Shown piece after piece: positions 52,801 to 60,694 of a stretch of DNA of 64,000 nucleotides. The notes beneath the pieces were generated by a model. The model did no database searches and was not told the origin of the DNA. It saw only the letters and a list, made by a program, of their open reading frames with translations. Every line of letters starts with the position of its first letter. The first letter of the stretch is position 1. A program made the position numbers and the translations under genes. The stretch comes from Leuctra nigra (taxonomy: Eukaryota; Arthropoda; Insecta; Plecoptera; Leuctridae): assembly GCA_934045905.1 (NCBI GenBank), contig OW203762.1, positions 42,633,702 to 42,697,701 on the forward strand, written 5' to 3'.

Positions 52801-54379
52801 TGGAAATCGTCACGATTTCAAGTTTGTAAGAAAGTCTATGTACATGAACCCACCATGAAGTTATGCCCACCAACGAGCAGACAAGAAATTTGCGATTACT
52901 CTTGACCTGTCACCTTATAAATGGAACTCTAGATGCTAATAATGATTGTACGTTGCGTGGCATCATCACATGTCAAGATGCATCATTATTCATTACTTAC
53001 GCACATTTTTGTTATTATGATGATGGGAGGAAATGAACTCTGACCAATGATAGCAAAACTGATAGAAATGAAAACTCACAAGTCAAGAATTTTACAAATA
53101 CCTACTTCCGTTCATTCCATAACTGTCATCACACATTGCTAGAGACCTGGATTTAGGTATACTAGTACTGGGTATTCATTTCTTTAACTTTAAATAAATA
53201 TTGTAAAAAACTCGATTTTATCGCATTTAATCAATCCTTTGATGAACGTAATGTTCTTCAGTAATAAAAAAACAAACAGTCGCAATATAACTTATACCTG
53301 TATTGGAAAAAAATTAACAACCATTGGCTAGTTCACTCGCTGAGATTGGCTTTTTGAAACCAAGAATAAAAAAAATCATTTGAGCCTAGCCATTCAAAAA
53401 CTCTCAAATATTGACAATTTAACTTTAAAAAAAAAATCTAAATATCTATCAAAATTTTTATATTTTTATTTTTTAATGAAAAATATACATTTTAACCAAG
53501 TGCAATAAATATTTAATAATAGGCAGGTAGTGCCCAAAGCCACAATAAAATTATCACTTACGAAACTATTTTGTTTCTCTCATGACAAATCACTTCAATG
53601 CGTTCGCTCACCGAGTACTATGAAAAACATAGAAATGCAAACAAAGACAAGTTTCACTTACCCTAAACATGTTGGCCGCCTCCATGAGTTTGAGTTTAGT
53701 CAGGAAGAGATCTTCGGTTGTCATTGAATTTGCCTTCGCCTCTAGTTCTTGTATGAATGAAGCAACAAGTCCGGTGACGTATTGCTCATGCTGTGGGTTC
53801 TCTGGATCAATGTCCGCCCACATCTTTTCCTCGATCCATGCGGCCAGGAAGTGGCGCACCTCGATCGGGAAGTGTTCCCCGTACACGGCGCGCACTTGCT
53901 GCAGCGCATCGCCCTGGAGTTGCTGAGCCTTTGTCCATAAAGACATCGGGTTGCAGTCCACCTCTCCGCAGCCTGCAGGCAACAGGTAAAACCAAGCGTG
54001 AGTCACTTTTAATTGACCTGCTATGAATGATCAATGCCAGCTTAGTAAACCCCTTTAATTTTTCATTTTCGTTATTTTAAGCAAAGTCAAAGATGGTTCA
54101 GCCCAAGTTCAGCACTTGAGTCTTGACCCGACCAACAATCAATAATTTTGGTTTAGTAGGTACCTTAAGTAGTTTCGTTTTGTTTTGAGGTCTCTTTTAA
54201 GTATTTTAGTTTATCAAGAGAACTTAAAGAGTGCACAAAGTTAAATAGTGATTATTCCTTTAACACGTGTTGAGCTAACTATTGGTTATAATGTGGTCAA
54301 TCGTAAGGAACTTACTAGGATCTTCAAATCGGTATGCTGAATTGAGCAAGGAGCCATCCTTCACGTCTTCCGACATCAT
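34752..54379 (-). CDS. Stat: Signal transducer and activator of transcription, STAT5-like, complete
   Basis: Eleven coding exons: 54316-54379, 53662-53972, 51750-52023, 47840-48284, 47326-47560, 47058-47210, 45247-45482, 44352-44629, 44024-44179, 39120-39312 and 34752-34890. All have GT-AG ends and compatible phases and join to 2484 nt, 827 aa. The N-domain starts at [18 protein letters not shown] (residue 31), coiled coil about 165-345, DNA-binding domain about 365-510 ([23 protein letters not shown]), linker ([15 protein letters not shown]) and SH2 about 600-710 with [14 protein letters not shown], where Arg650 is the phosphotyrosine-binding residue. The activating tyrosine is Tyr727 in NNGYVKP, and an acidic C-terminal segment ([17 protein letters not shown]) is the likely transactivation domain. 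Receptor-bound JAK phosphorylation, SH2-mediated dimerisation and nuclear DNA binding follow from the family. Similarity is strongest to vertebrate STAT5. The 30 residues before MSLW, encoded by exon 1, are in frame and unlike the usual STAT start. Confidence 0.97.
34891..37425 (-). other. STAT last intron, left part
   Basis: Part of the 4.2-kb intron between exons 10 and 11. No exon, RNA gene or clear repeat recognised here. Confidence 0.45.
37561..38549 (+). repeat. Unclassified interspersed repeat, copy B (about 989 bp)
   Basis: Starts GGAAAACGCTCTGAGTAACG then CGTTGATGAGCGAGC and ends GGAGACGCTCGCTTGGCTCG. Internal phrases repeat in degenerate form: a GTTGGTCCCAATGACC-like block followed by an AAGTTTTAAATTGATTGGTC-like block near 37711, 38070 and 38291, and an AAAATTTCAGCTCGATCG variant near 38438. 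Start and end carry the inverted nonamer TGAGCGAGC. (AAT)n lies inside at 38143-38164. No conserved ORF. Confidence 0.8.
38143..38164. repeat. (AAT)n microsatellite
   Basis: Seven AAT units inside copy B, followed by GTAATTTATTGAGCACA. The junction resembles the 3' end of the LINE at 30.4 kb ((AAT)n then TCTTTATTTAGCGCAAG), so a truncated LINE tail may have inserted here. The match is too short to be sure. Confidence 0.6.
39120..39312 (-). CDS. Stat: STAT coding exon 10, activating tyrosine
   Basis: Encodes [20 protein letters not shown] with the conserved Tyr before Val-Lys, and a Gly/Pro/Ser-rich linker. Acceptor TGTCCAAGCAG; donor AGTAG|GTGAGT. Reading into the intron would give a stop one codon later. 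Confidence 0.93.
39313..41396 (-). other. STAT intron 9, left part
   Basis: No exon recognised. A small palindromic repeat, TTTGACCGGTCAAATGAAA then GTCAATTGACCG at 39535-39572, also occurs at 43368-43402. Confidence 0.45.
41397..42256 (+). repeat. Unclassified interspersed repeat, copy C (about 860 bp)
   Basis: Starts GGAAAACGCTCTGAGTAACG, continues CGTTGATGAGCGAGC and GCGCAACACCTCGAACCGAA, nearly identical to copy B for the first 90 bases, and ends AAAGGAGACGCTCGCTTCGC. The internal degenerate phrases occur near 41498, 41788 and 41925. It has deletions relative to copy B. An A-rich stretch (AAACAAAAAAAAC-like) precedes the end. Confidence 0.8.
42257..43495 (-). other. STAT intron 9, middle
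   Basis: No gene or exon recognised, apart from the small palindromic repeat TTTGACCGGTCAAATGAAA at 43368 shared with 39535. Confidence 0.45.
43498..43711. mobile_element. TA-flanked MITE with 63-bp inverted repeats
   Basis: The left arm CACTCCTGGACACTGAAATT continues GGCCCGCGGTTAATG and AAGTGGCACTACGGCTAGTA. The right arm is its inverted copy with a few mismatches (inverted start CACTCGTAGACACTGAAATT). TA lies on both sides. Tc1/mariner-like by target site; no ORF. Confidence 0.88.
44024..44179 (-). CDS. Stat: STAT coding exon 9, end of SH2
   Basis: Encodes [37 protein letters not shown] and KYYTPF. Acceptor AACTTTTCAG; donor ACAG|GTGAGG. Confidence 0.95.
44352..44629 (-). CDS. Stat: STAT coding exon 8, linker and SH2 core
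   Basis: Encodes [20 protein letters not shown] and [19 protein letters not shown] including the phosphotyrosine-binding Arg. Acceptor GTTTTGTTGCAG; donor GGAG|GTTAGT, a weaker donor. Confidence 0.96.
45247..45482 (-). CDS. Stat: STAT coding exon 7, DNA-binding/linker
   Basis: Encodes [33 protein letters not shown] and [11 protein letters not shown]. Acceptor TTCTTGTGTCAG; donor TTCAG|GTGAGA. Confidence 0.96.
45516..46008. repeat. Cluster of degenerate ACCAGTTYTGGCCA motifs in both orientations
   Basis: The motif ACCAGTTTTGGCCA occurs at 45516 and 45534. Related copies in mixed orientation occur at about 45912 (TGGCCACTACTGGTAC), 45942, 45964 (TGGCCAGAACTGGTAC) and 45991. Together they bracket about 490 bases beside STAT exon 7. 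It looks like a MITE whose ends carry repeated palindromic motifs; no target duplication found. Confidence 0.5.
46012..46245. repeat. Interspersed repeat, copy 2
   Basis: Second copy of the 19770-19990 repeat, with about 25 extra bases in the middle. It abuts the motif cluster that ends at about 46008. Confidence 0.75.
46436..46771. mobile_element. TTAA-flanked MITE (336 bp), piggyBac-like
   Basis: The left end AGGTGGGCTATCACGGTTG and the inverted right end AGGTGGGCTGTCATGGTCA form imperfect inverted repeats. TTAA lies at 46432-46435 and 46772-46775. A plus-strand frame is open across nearly the whole element (115 codons) but resembles no transposase. Confidence 0.88.
47058..47210 (-). CDS. 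Stat: STAT coding exon 6, DNA-binding domain
   Basis: Encodes [20 protein letters not shown] and [18 protein letters not shown]. 51 codons exactly. Acceptor TTTCTTTCCAG; donor CCAG|GTAAGA. Confidence 0.95.
47326..47560 (-). CDS. Stat: STAT coding exon 5, DNA-binding domain
   Basis: Encodes [39 protein letters not shown] and [14 protein letters not shown], strongly STAT5-like. Acceptor TTATTTTCAG; donor TCAG|GTGCGG. Confidence 0.97.
47840..48284 (-). CDS. Stat: STAT coding exon 4, coiled coil
   Basis: Encodes [20 protein letters not shown] and a long charged helix set through [20 protein letters not shown]. Acceptor GTCATTACAG; donor CAAG|GTACAA. Confidence 0.95.
48443..48577. mobile_element. 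Small inverted-repeat MITE
   Basis: AAACTACTCTATAGGAACGA on the left is repeated inverted at the right with a 3-base insertion (CTCTATAGGAGGAACGACAC when inverted). About 28-bp arms around about 80 bases. Flanks do not show a clear duplication. Confidence 0.65.
49048..49780. mobile_element. Non-autonomous hAT element (733 bp) with GATACC-rich arms
   Basis: The ends are TAGAGATGGG and the inverted CCCATCTCTA, flanked by an exact 8-bp duplication CTTATTAG (49040-49047 and 49781-49788). The subterminal parts are arrays of CGATACCGATAC-type units, inverted between the two ends. A separate perfect hairpin lies inside at 49411-49537 (AGGTCTGTTTGTTTACCCTG arm, about 45 bp). No transposase. Confidence 0.95.
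49789..50985 (-). other. STAT intron 3, middle
   Basis: No exon recognised. A CACGTG E-box within the palindrome GTCACGTGAC lies at about 49920, between an inverted pair GCCGAATATAGCA / TGCTATTCGGT. Confidence 0.4.
50986..51236. repeat. Direct tandem duplication, 125-bp unit
   Basis: Two head-to-tail copies, 50986-51110 and 51111-51236, both starting AATTAACAAGCAAAGCAGGC. They differ at one base substitution (TTAGTTCC versus TTAGTTAC) and one inserted A, so the duplication is recent. Intronic in STAT. Confidence 0.93.
51750..52023 (-). CDS. Stat: STAT coding exon 3
   Basis: Encodes [20 protein letters not shown] and the start of the coiled coil ([20 protein letters not shown]). Acceptor TAATTCCAG; donor AATG|GTATGT. 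Confidence 0.94.
52024..53661 (-). other. STAT intron 2
   Basis: Spacer with two TAGGTACCTA decamers at 52496 and 52518. No exon or clear transposon recognised. Confidence 0.45.
53662..53972 (-). CDS. Stat: STAT coding exon 2, N-domain
   Basis: Encodes SCGEVDCNP followed by [20 protein letters not shown] and [19 protein letters not shown], the STAT N-domain. Acceptor TTGCCTGCAG; donor AGG|GTAAGT. The conventional STAT start Met is at 53944-53946. Confidence 0.95.
54316..54379 (-). CDS. Stat: STAT coding exon 1, N-terminal extension
   Basis: Encodes [20 protein letters not shown] and P. The donor CTA|GTAAGT joins it in frame to exon 2, giving a 30-residue extension ahead of the conserved MSLW. 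If translation instead begins at MSLW, this is 5' UTR with an in-frame upstream start. Confidence 0.75.
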
Positions 54380-55200
54380 TAGTCTTAATCCAGTTTAGGT
54401 AGGTAGATATTAGATTCGATAAAGATAAGAATATTAACGAAATGAACGATTAGAAACGATTTCTTCCGGTGTTCTTAGTTGACTGACACATTAATTAATG
54501 AGTGGCAAGTCCGCGTTTCAGTTCACAGCTTCTTCCTAGAATCGGTAGCGTTGTTTATAAATGCACTTGCCAACAGCACGCACACCCTAGACGCCAGTGC
54601 CTAGTTCAGCTGTCACTCACCTCACCACAAATTTACCGCGAGAAATGAAATAAACTTAACACTTATCTTGTAAAACTTTGTGCAAAAGTATGATTAGATA
54701 TATTTTGATCCGTTGCATCGATTCACAATGTTTGCATACGCTGTCCCGACTGTGAGATAACTTGTTCTCTATGTTAGCGTGATATGAAGGCTAATGATTG
54801 CCGAGTGCCTCCAGACAAACAATAAATTCCACGGCTTTTTCTCAACTAAACTCGTTTACGATACACACAACAGCAAGGGACCTCTTACCTAAAGTTGAGC
54901 CTGGCGTTGAAGTCACGTTTGCAGTGGGTTTCTAATGTGGATGAGTAATATTAATTCTACTAAAATGATAAATACCGAGAAAATTATGACATAAACAACC
55001 TGCTACACGTTTCCAAGAACTCCACCTAAATAATATGGAAAATTGCGAACACGTGACCCGCGCATGCGCACAGAGCTCCTTCGTATGAAAATTTTATCGA
55101 ACCACGTCCGTGGGCAGTTTACCAATAGAAATGAAAGGCGGCAAAGGTGATGAAATTCAAAGAATTTATTCCAAGTTTCGAGAATTCAAATGATTAATGA
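54380..55200 (-). promoter_or_regulatory. STAT upstream region and probable promoter
   Basis: Three TTCNNNGAA sites, the STAT-binding consensus, lie at 54533-54541, 55011-55019 and 55156-55164. An NRF1-like palindrome GCGCATGCGCA (55060-55070) and a CACGTG E-box (55050-55055) are beside each other in a CpG-containing patch. A donor-like TTTAG|GTAAGAGG at 54888 on the minus strand could end a non-coding first exon. Transcription starts cannot be seen. Confidence 0.45.
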
Positions 55201-56335
55201 ATGATGAATGGGGTATCCCTGTCCTAAATAATTTTTTAATAATAATCTTCCACTCGTTCGATTGTACGAGAAATACCTCAACCAAGAATTATACAAAATT
55301 AAAAAAACTCAAAATCTTAAAAAAAAAAATATGCAAGCTGTTCATGAGATCCCTTCAGCAGATGACAGTGTTAATATTTAAAAATAATTTTGTGGGTGTC
55401 CATGCAAACGACGTCGTGTGATTTGTAATAACATATTTAAATCTGTTCAGGTTTTTTTGTCAGGAATTTGAGAAATACAGAATCAAGTTGTAAACGATGC
55501 TGTTTCTGCATATTTTAGGTAGAATAATCGAAAAAATGAATATACAACAAAATAAATGAAATGACTACCACAAATTTGATGAATCCATCAATTTACATAA
55601 AAGGAGATCTTGTAAGAGCATAAGAATTCATGATACGAAGAACAGAAGATACTTTTGTTGGAAGACTTACTAAATTTAAATGGAAGCAAATAATATGAAT
55701 GGAAATGGAATACCTACTATAATAATTCAGTACAAATATTATTAACAGTTTACCAGTTTTATTCTCCTATAAACACTCTCACAATTACACAACTTTTCAA
55801 AATTACATAGAGTAGGTATAAGGCATTATGTTTTATGATTTAATTTTAGCACCACATAATACAATATTACTAGATCAGCCATTGAATAAAATGTAAAAAG
55901 CATGACACATTGTTTTACATAACTACACCAGGTTTTAAAATTAGATTTGATCGAAAATCGTATTTAATATAGAAGTTTATTGTCAAACTGCACTTTGAAC
56001 ATAGTCGAAGTTTACTTTGGCAGTGAAAAAAGTGTGATGATGATTGTATGACTAATGCAGCAATTCCAAATAACAATTAATTACAAGGCCAATTTCACAT
56101 AATTTCAATATCTTATTAATTATGTAAAGTAATTTTGTAATCAACTGTTTAAATTTTAAGAATACAATTCACATTAATCCCATAAAACGCCAAGCAATGC
56201 AATGAACAAACAATTCCAAACATAGGTACGTCATACCAAGTAGAAATAGAATAGTATCATTCAAAATGTAATATTATTGTCTAGAAATTGTAGTAATTGT
56301 CTGATTTCAATTGCATGGTTTAATATGGGTTTACC
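55201..56335. other. Intergenic, no gene seen
   Basis: AT-rich, short ORFs only, no repeat recognised. Confidence 0.45.
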
Positions 56336-56757
56336 CAGTGGTTAATTTGTATTAGAAAAGGTGGGTAAGCCTAGGTGGGTGGGGTATCTCTAGAGTACCT
56401 AACCCATATATTCTACCTATCTTGGAGTAGGCCCACCCCACAATTGTCATGGGAAACGCATTACCGTACGGAATCAATGGGGGGTCTGGGGGGAGGGCCC
56501 AACAACGGGGGTCCGGGGCACGCAGCCCCGGAAAAATTTTGAATTTCTGGAATGAATTTGGTGTTTCTGCGCTTTCTGTAAAATATTTGAACCAATTTGT
56601 ATCTCCACGAAAAATAAGTTTGTAGAGGGCGACCAAATGTGTTGTATTTAACAGTGTTATTAATAATAAAGAGAATATTTATATAAAAAGGTGCGTAAGC
56701 CCGGCTTACCCTCCAAAAAAGGTGGGTAAGCCGGGCTTACGCCCAAATTAAGCACTG
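56336..56757. mobile_element. hAT-type MITE (422 bp), family 1
   Basis: Ends CAGTGGTTAATTTG and the inverted CAGTGCTTAATTTG, with an exact 8-bp duplication GGTTTACC (56328-56335 and 56758-56765). The interior matches the 22732 element around AAAATTTTGAATTTCTGGAA. GGTGGGTAAGCC-type units repeat in both orientations near the ends. Confidence 0.93.
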
Positions 56758-56976
56758 GGTTTACCTAATCTAATTCCATACTGAATTTAAGAATACACAC
56801 CACAGACTTGAGTCTCCATCCTCCAGATGTAGTACAAAGGTTTTTAGAAAATGTTACCCGATTTATTATTATTCCATCCATAGTAATTAATAATTATATT
56901 GGTAGGTACTTGTCAAACTGAAAGCATATTGTGTTTAAAGATTTTGGTTCACTGAGCAACATAATAATAATAAATA

Positions 56977-57943
56977 CCGGGTGGCCCCAAAAAAAACGTC
57001 CAATGGGCGAGACACCGCTGTGAAGAAACTGCTACAGATTTAGTACGAAAATTTCACATGTTATAAACAGCATACCAATGTTTAATATGTGAAAGTTTCA
57101 AAAACATTTTTTAAATAGGAAACAAGTTACAGCTGTTCGAATTTGGTTGTCGAAAAATCAATTATACGGAGCTCAAAGAGCGCTTTATCAGAAAAAATCC
57201 AATGGCATGGACACATTTTATTTTCAAAACTTCTTATGATATCAGGCTGAAAATTTCAAATGTTATTCAAAACATAGGACTATGTATTGTAAACAAATTT
57301 CAATACATTTGAATCAGTAGAACGAAAGTTATGGTATCTTGAAGTTGAGATTAAAAACAGAAAATATGGGTGATAATTTCACTTCTGAAATTAACATGTG
57401 AAATAAAACTTGAGAAATTATCTCTTGTGTATTTTGTTTTTTAATCGCAAATTCTAGATCACATAACTTTCGTTACATTGATTCAAATTAATTGAAATTT
57501 TTACACAATCATTAGTAATATATTTTGAATAACATGCAATTTCCAGCTTTGTTATCGTCCCTTGTTTTGAGAAAACAGCGTCCCGGCCATTGGACATTTT
57601 CTTAATGCGTGAATTTTGAGCTCCGTATAATCGTTTTTTCGACAACGAAATTCGAACAGCTGTAACTTTTTTTTCTATAAAAGTTATGGTGTTAAAACTT
57701 TCAAATATAAGACCATAGTATGTTTTTTATAATTGGCTTCATAATCTTTAGTAATTTCAAAGTTATTTGTATATTTACCAATTGTTTTATTGTATAAAAC
57801 AATTGGTATTATTTGATATTAGTGCTATACTGTGTCCAAGTGGCAATCATTTTATAATGACAGTGTTTTATTATTATTAATAAAAGTTTTCTCTCATCAC
57901 AGTAATGTCTCGCCCGTTGGACGTTTTTTTTTGGGCCACCCGG
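56977..57943. mobile_element. TA-flanked foldback element (967 bp), CCGGGTGGC family
   Basis: Ends CCGGGTGGCCCCAAAAAAAA and its inverted copy, flanked by TA. The two halves are complementary almost to the centre: GTTACAGCTGTTCGAATTTG near 57124 pairs with a segment near 57655, ATTATACGGAGCTC near 57159 with one near 57620, and AACGAAAGTTATG near 57320 with one near 57465. The whole could form a hairpin with roughly 450-bp arms. No ORF of note. Confidence 0.9.
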
Positions 57944-58239
57944 TATACAGAGATAGTAATGTTTTCTAACCGCATCCTTGAGAGAAGTCATAACTGACAC
58001 CGCAATACATTTATAATTCATTAATTCATTATAATTCATTATTGACTTATAACTTGACTCATTCCACAAAACAATTGCTCTGGAATGGTCTAGATTCCTA
58101 GACCTTATAATCAGTCTAATCTTGAGCTAAAAATGTGGCTTGTTGGCAAGAAAAAATTAAACTGAGAACTTTGCATTAAAAAAATATATGTAGGTATCAT
58201 GTTTTGTTTGTTTCCAGTGGCTATCACTGGCACACTATA

Positions 58240-59018
58240 CCGGGTGGCGCAAAAAAAAAATCACCCTGATTGAGAGGTCTACTACATCGAAACTATTATA
58301 GATAGGATTCTGAAATTTGTACACATATTAGAAAACACCAAAATTTAATAGTACATATGTGAAAGTTTCAAGCATATTCATTCATTAGGAAAAACGTTAC
58401 AGATGATTGAAGTTACAGTTGAAAAAACAGATTAAACCAGACGAAATTACCGTGTTTGATGAATTGATTTGGAGTTACTTTGTAGGAATTGAATTGATTT
58501 GGAGTTACTTTGTAGGAATGAGGTGAATTTATATCTATTTACGAATTTCTAAATCAACATAAATTTATGTTTAATAAATCTATGCGAATTTGTCTTGGAT
58601 TTCTTAAGTGAGTAGGTATATGTGTGAATTTACGTAACTTTCGTATAACGTTATTAAGCGGAGTTAAAAATTCCAATTCATCATTGGAAATTGAGCCACA
58701 ATAACATTTCCCTTCATCTCTTCTTGAAACCACGACTCTATAAGATACAGACATGCTTTACTAAATGGAGTCATTATTATGTCAAATTATGATCAAAGCA
58801 AACTTACTTATGTACAAAACAGGTGATTCTTTTTAACAAGCTTATGGTTCTTCTTTAAACTCAAACGCGCTCTATTTGAACGCTGGTATAAACAATTTTT
58901 CTGTTTTCAACATCTTAATTCAAATGCATGTTACTTTTTTCGCTTTACTCGAATATATCTGAAAATCGGACATATGTAGTGACCTCTCAAAAAGGATGAT
59001 TTTTTTTGCGCCACACGG
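58240..59018. mobile_element. Second CCGGGTGGC-family element (779 bp)
   Basis: The left end CCGGGTGGCGCAAAAAAAAA follows TA. The right end read inverted is CCGTGTGGCGCAAAAAAAAT; the right flank TTTA is degraded. Subterminal GAGAGGTC on the left recurs inverted at 58980. A 30-bp direct tandem repeat lies inside at 58461-58519. Related by its ends to the 56977 element, 300 bases away, but the interior differs. Confidence 0.85.
58461..58519 (+). repeat. Two-unit 30-bp tandem repeat
   Basis: GAATTGATTTGGAGTTACTT then TGTAGGAAT is repeated head to tail, starting at 58461 and 58491, inside the 58240 element. Confidence 0.9.
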
Positions 59019-59269
59019 TTTAATTATCAGCAGATAAAAAGGAGGAAGCAGTTTTTACCCACTAAATTAAACGATTAAATAAGTTTACAATATTATTGTG
59101 TAAATGTAGCAAATTTATTGATTACTAACGCACTAAAAATAGTATAAACTCTTTATCAAACTTAACAATAGCCAAACTATAAATGGGAATAACAATAGCA
59201 AATTGCAGCAAAATCTTGGTTCTGTGAAACTCTAGCTTAAAACTAAGAAATAATTAGTAAAACATTTAA

Positions 59270-59407
59270 GCGGCATTCACATAAAGCGCGGAAAGCGGAC
59301 AGCGCTTTGCGTTTTTTCTCTAAACCAATCACAAGTCCAGAAACAGCTCGCGGCAGATTTGTGATTGGTTATTAGCAAAAACGCTTTCCGCTCTATGTGA
59401 ATGCGGC
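59270..59407. mobile_element. Small MITE with CATTCACAT inverted ends
   Basis: The left end GCGGCATTCACATAAAGCGC and the inverted right end GCCGCATTCACATAGAGCGG form about 30-bp arms; AACCAATCACAA pairs with TTGTGATTGGTT further in. TTAA on the left and TTGA on the right suggest a TTAA target with one change. Confidence 0.75.
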
Positions 59408-59411
59408 TTGA

Positions 59412-59560
59412 AGCTGGGTCCTCATAGACAGTTTTAGCGTGTTTTTTTTTTATTAGCCAATCACAAGTCTGCCTTGAGTGGTCTCTGAACTTGTGATTGG
59501 TTTAACTAAGAAAAACAATGTAAAAAGCAAAAACAGTCTATGTAGAGTGTAGACACAGCT
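59412..59560. mobile_element. Small MITE immediately beside the previous one
   Basis: The left end AGCTGGGTCCTCATAGACAG and the inverted right end AGCTGTGTCTACACTCTACA then TAGAC are imperfect inverted repeats. CCAATCACAAGTC and its inverted copy lie inside. It shares TTGA (59408-59411) with its neighbour. A lone left end of this family is at 24152. Confidence 0.7.
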
Positions 59561-60558
59561 TTATAATAAGTCATGATACTGTATGGCAGAAGAACTGTCA
59601 ACTAATACTGTAACTGTAACATGTATCTAGGTAATGTATTAAAAACACGTACACCTACTCATTTTCATTCACGTCATTTGCGTTGAATGATATAGCTTGA
59701 AATAATGAATGAAAATAGTGGCCCATATGCAGAAGAATCATCAGTTTTTTAATGAAAAGACAACAATCTCAGATATTAATTAGACTAGAACATTGTTGCA
59801 TCTTTCAATATGTTTGGCAAAATACAGGTACCTAATGTTTGGTTTAATATTTTGTAGAAGTGACAATTGAACATTGGAGACAAGTTCCGTATGAATAAAC
59901 TTTGAACTTTAATCAATGAGGCAATAATATGGTAATTTTGTATTGCAGAATTTTAATTTATCTCCTAGAGATAATGCAGCTTTTGCAGTCAATCACGTGA
60001 CCTAATTGAATGATATGATAGCAAGTAGGTAGTACCTAATTGTGATTGGAATTCACGATACAGAACTACTTCTTTCGTATCTGTAATTCGTTGTCTATAA
60101 GTAGAGATGTCAAGAAGAGGCGCACAATTGGCCTGATAAGGCAGTGCATGGCAACATTCTTGCACAGAAACGTTTACACTTTTCATACAGGTGAAATTAT
60201 GGTAGGCATTTTCCAATATATGTATTCATAAAAACAAATATGTAAAAAAATAAAACTATCCTAAGGGTAACAACTTTGTTAAATTTATGTTTCACAATAC
60301 CGCAAATGTATTGGATACTCAATTATATACACCTATTTACCTATGTGCCTACCTATAACAGTGATGATGAGCAACACTTATGCATCAATGACTAAGAGTA
60401 TGCAAAGTATACCTACTTTTCAGTTGGAGAGAAGGAAGGTTTCCCCAGAATGTCACTATCGACAGCAATGCAATCGATCTTGAGCGACGAATACATCCCG
60501 AGTATCAAATGAGCGTTCATCTTGTAATTGACTAATAATGAGTGAATGTTGAGTCTTA
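59561..60558 (-). other. Spacer and probable SLC25A42 3' UTR
   Basis: No other gene recognised. The bases next to 60558 should be 3' UTR; no clear poly(A) signal was fixed. Confidence 0.4.
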
Positions 60559-60694
60559 TCATCGACTGGCAGCCTGCTTCCGGAGATATTCGCGTGTTGA
60601 TTCGTAAGTGGCGAAACTAATGCCAACAGCCACCGGTCCTTTCACCCAATTCATGCTAAGACCTTTAAAGAAACCGCCAATGACACCTTCCGTT
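60559..60694 (-). CDS. SLC25A42: SLC25A42 last exon
   Basis: Encodes [20 protein letters not shown] to YLRKQAASR and TGA. Acceptor CATGATTTCAG. Its first base completes an Arg codon. Confidence 0.93.
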
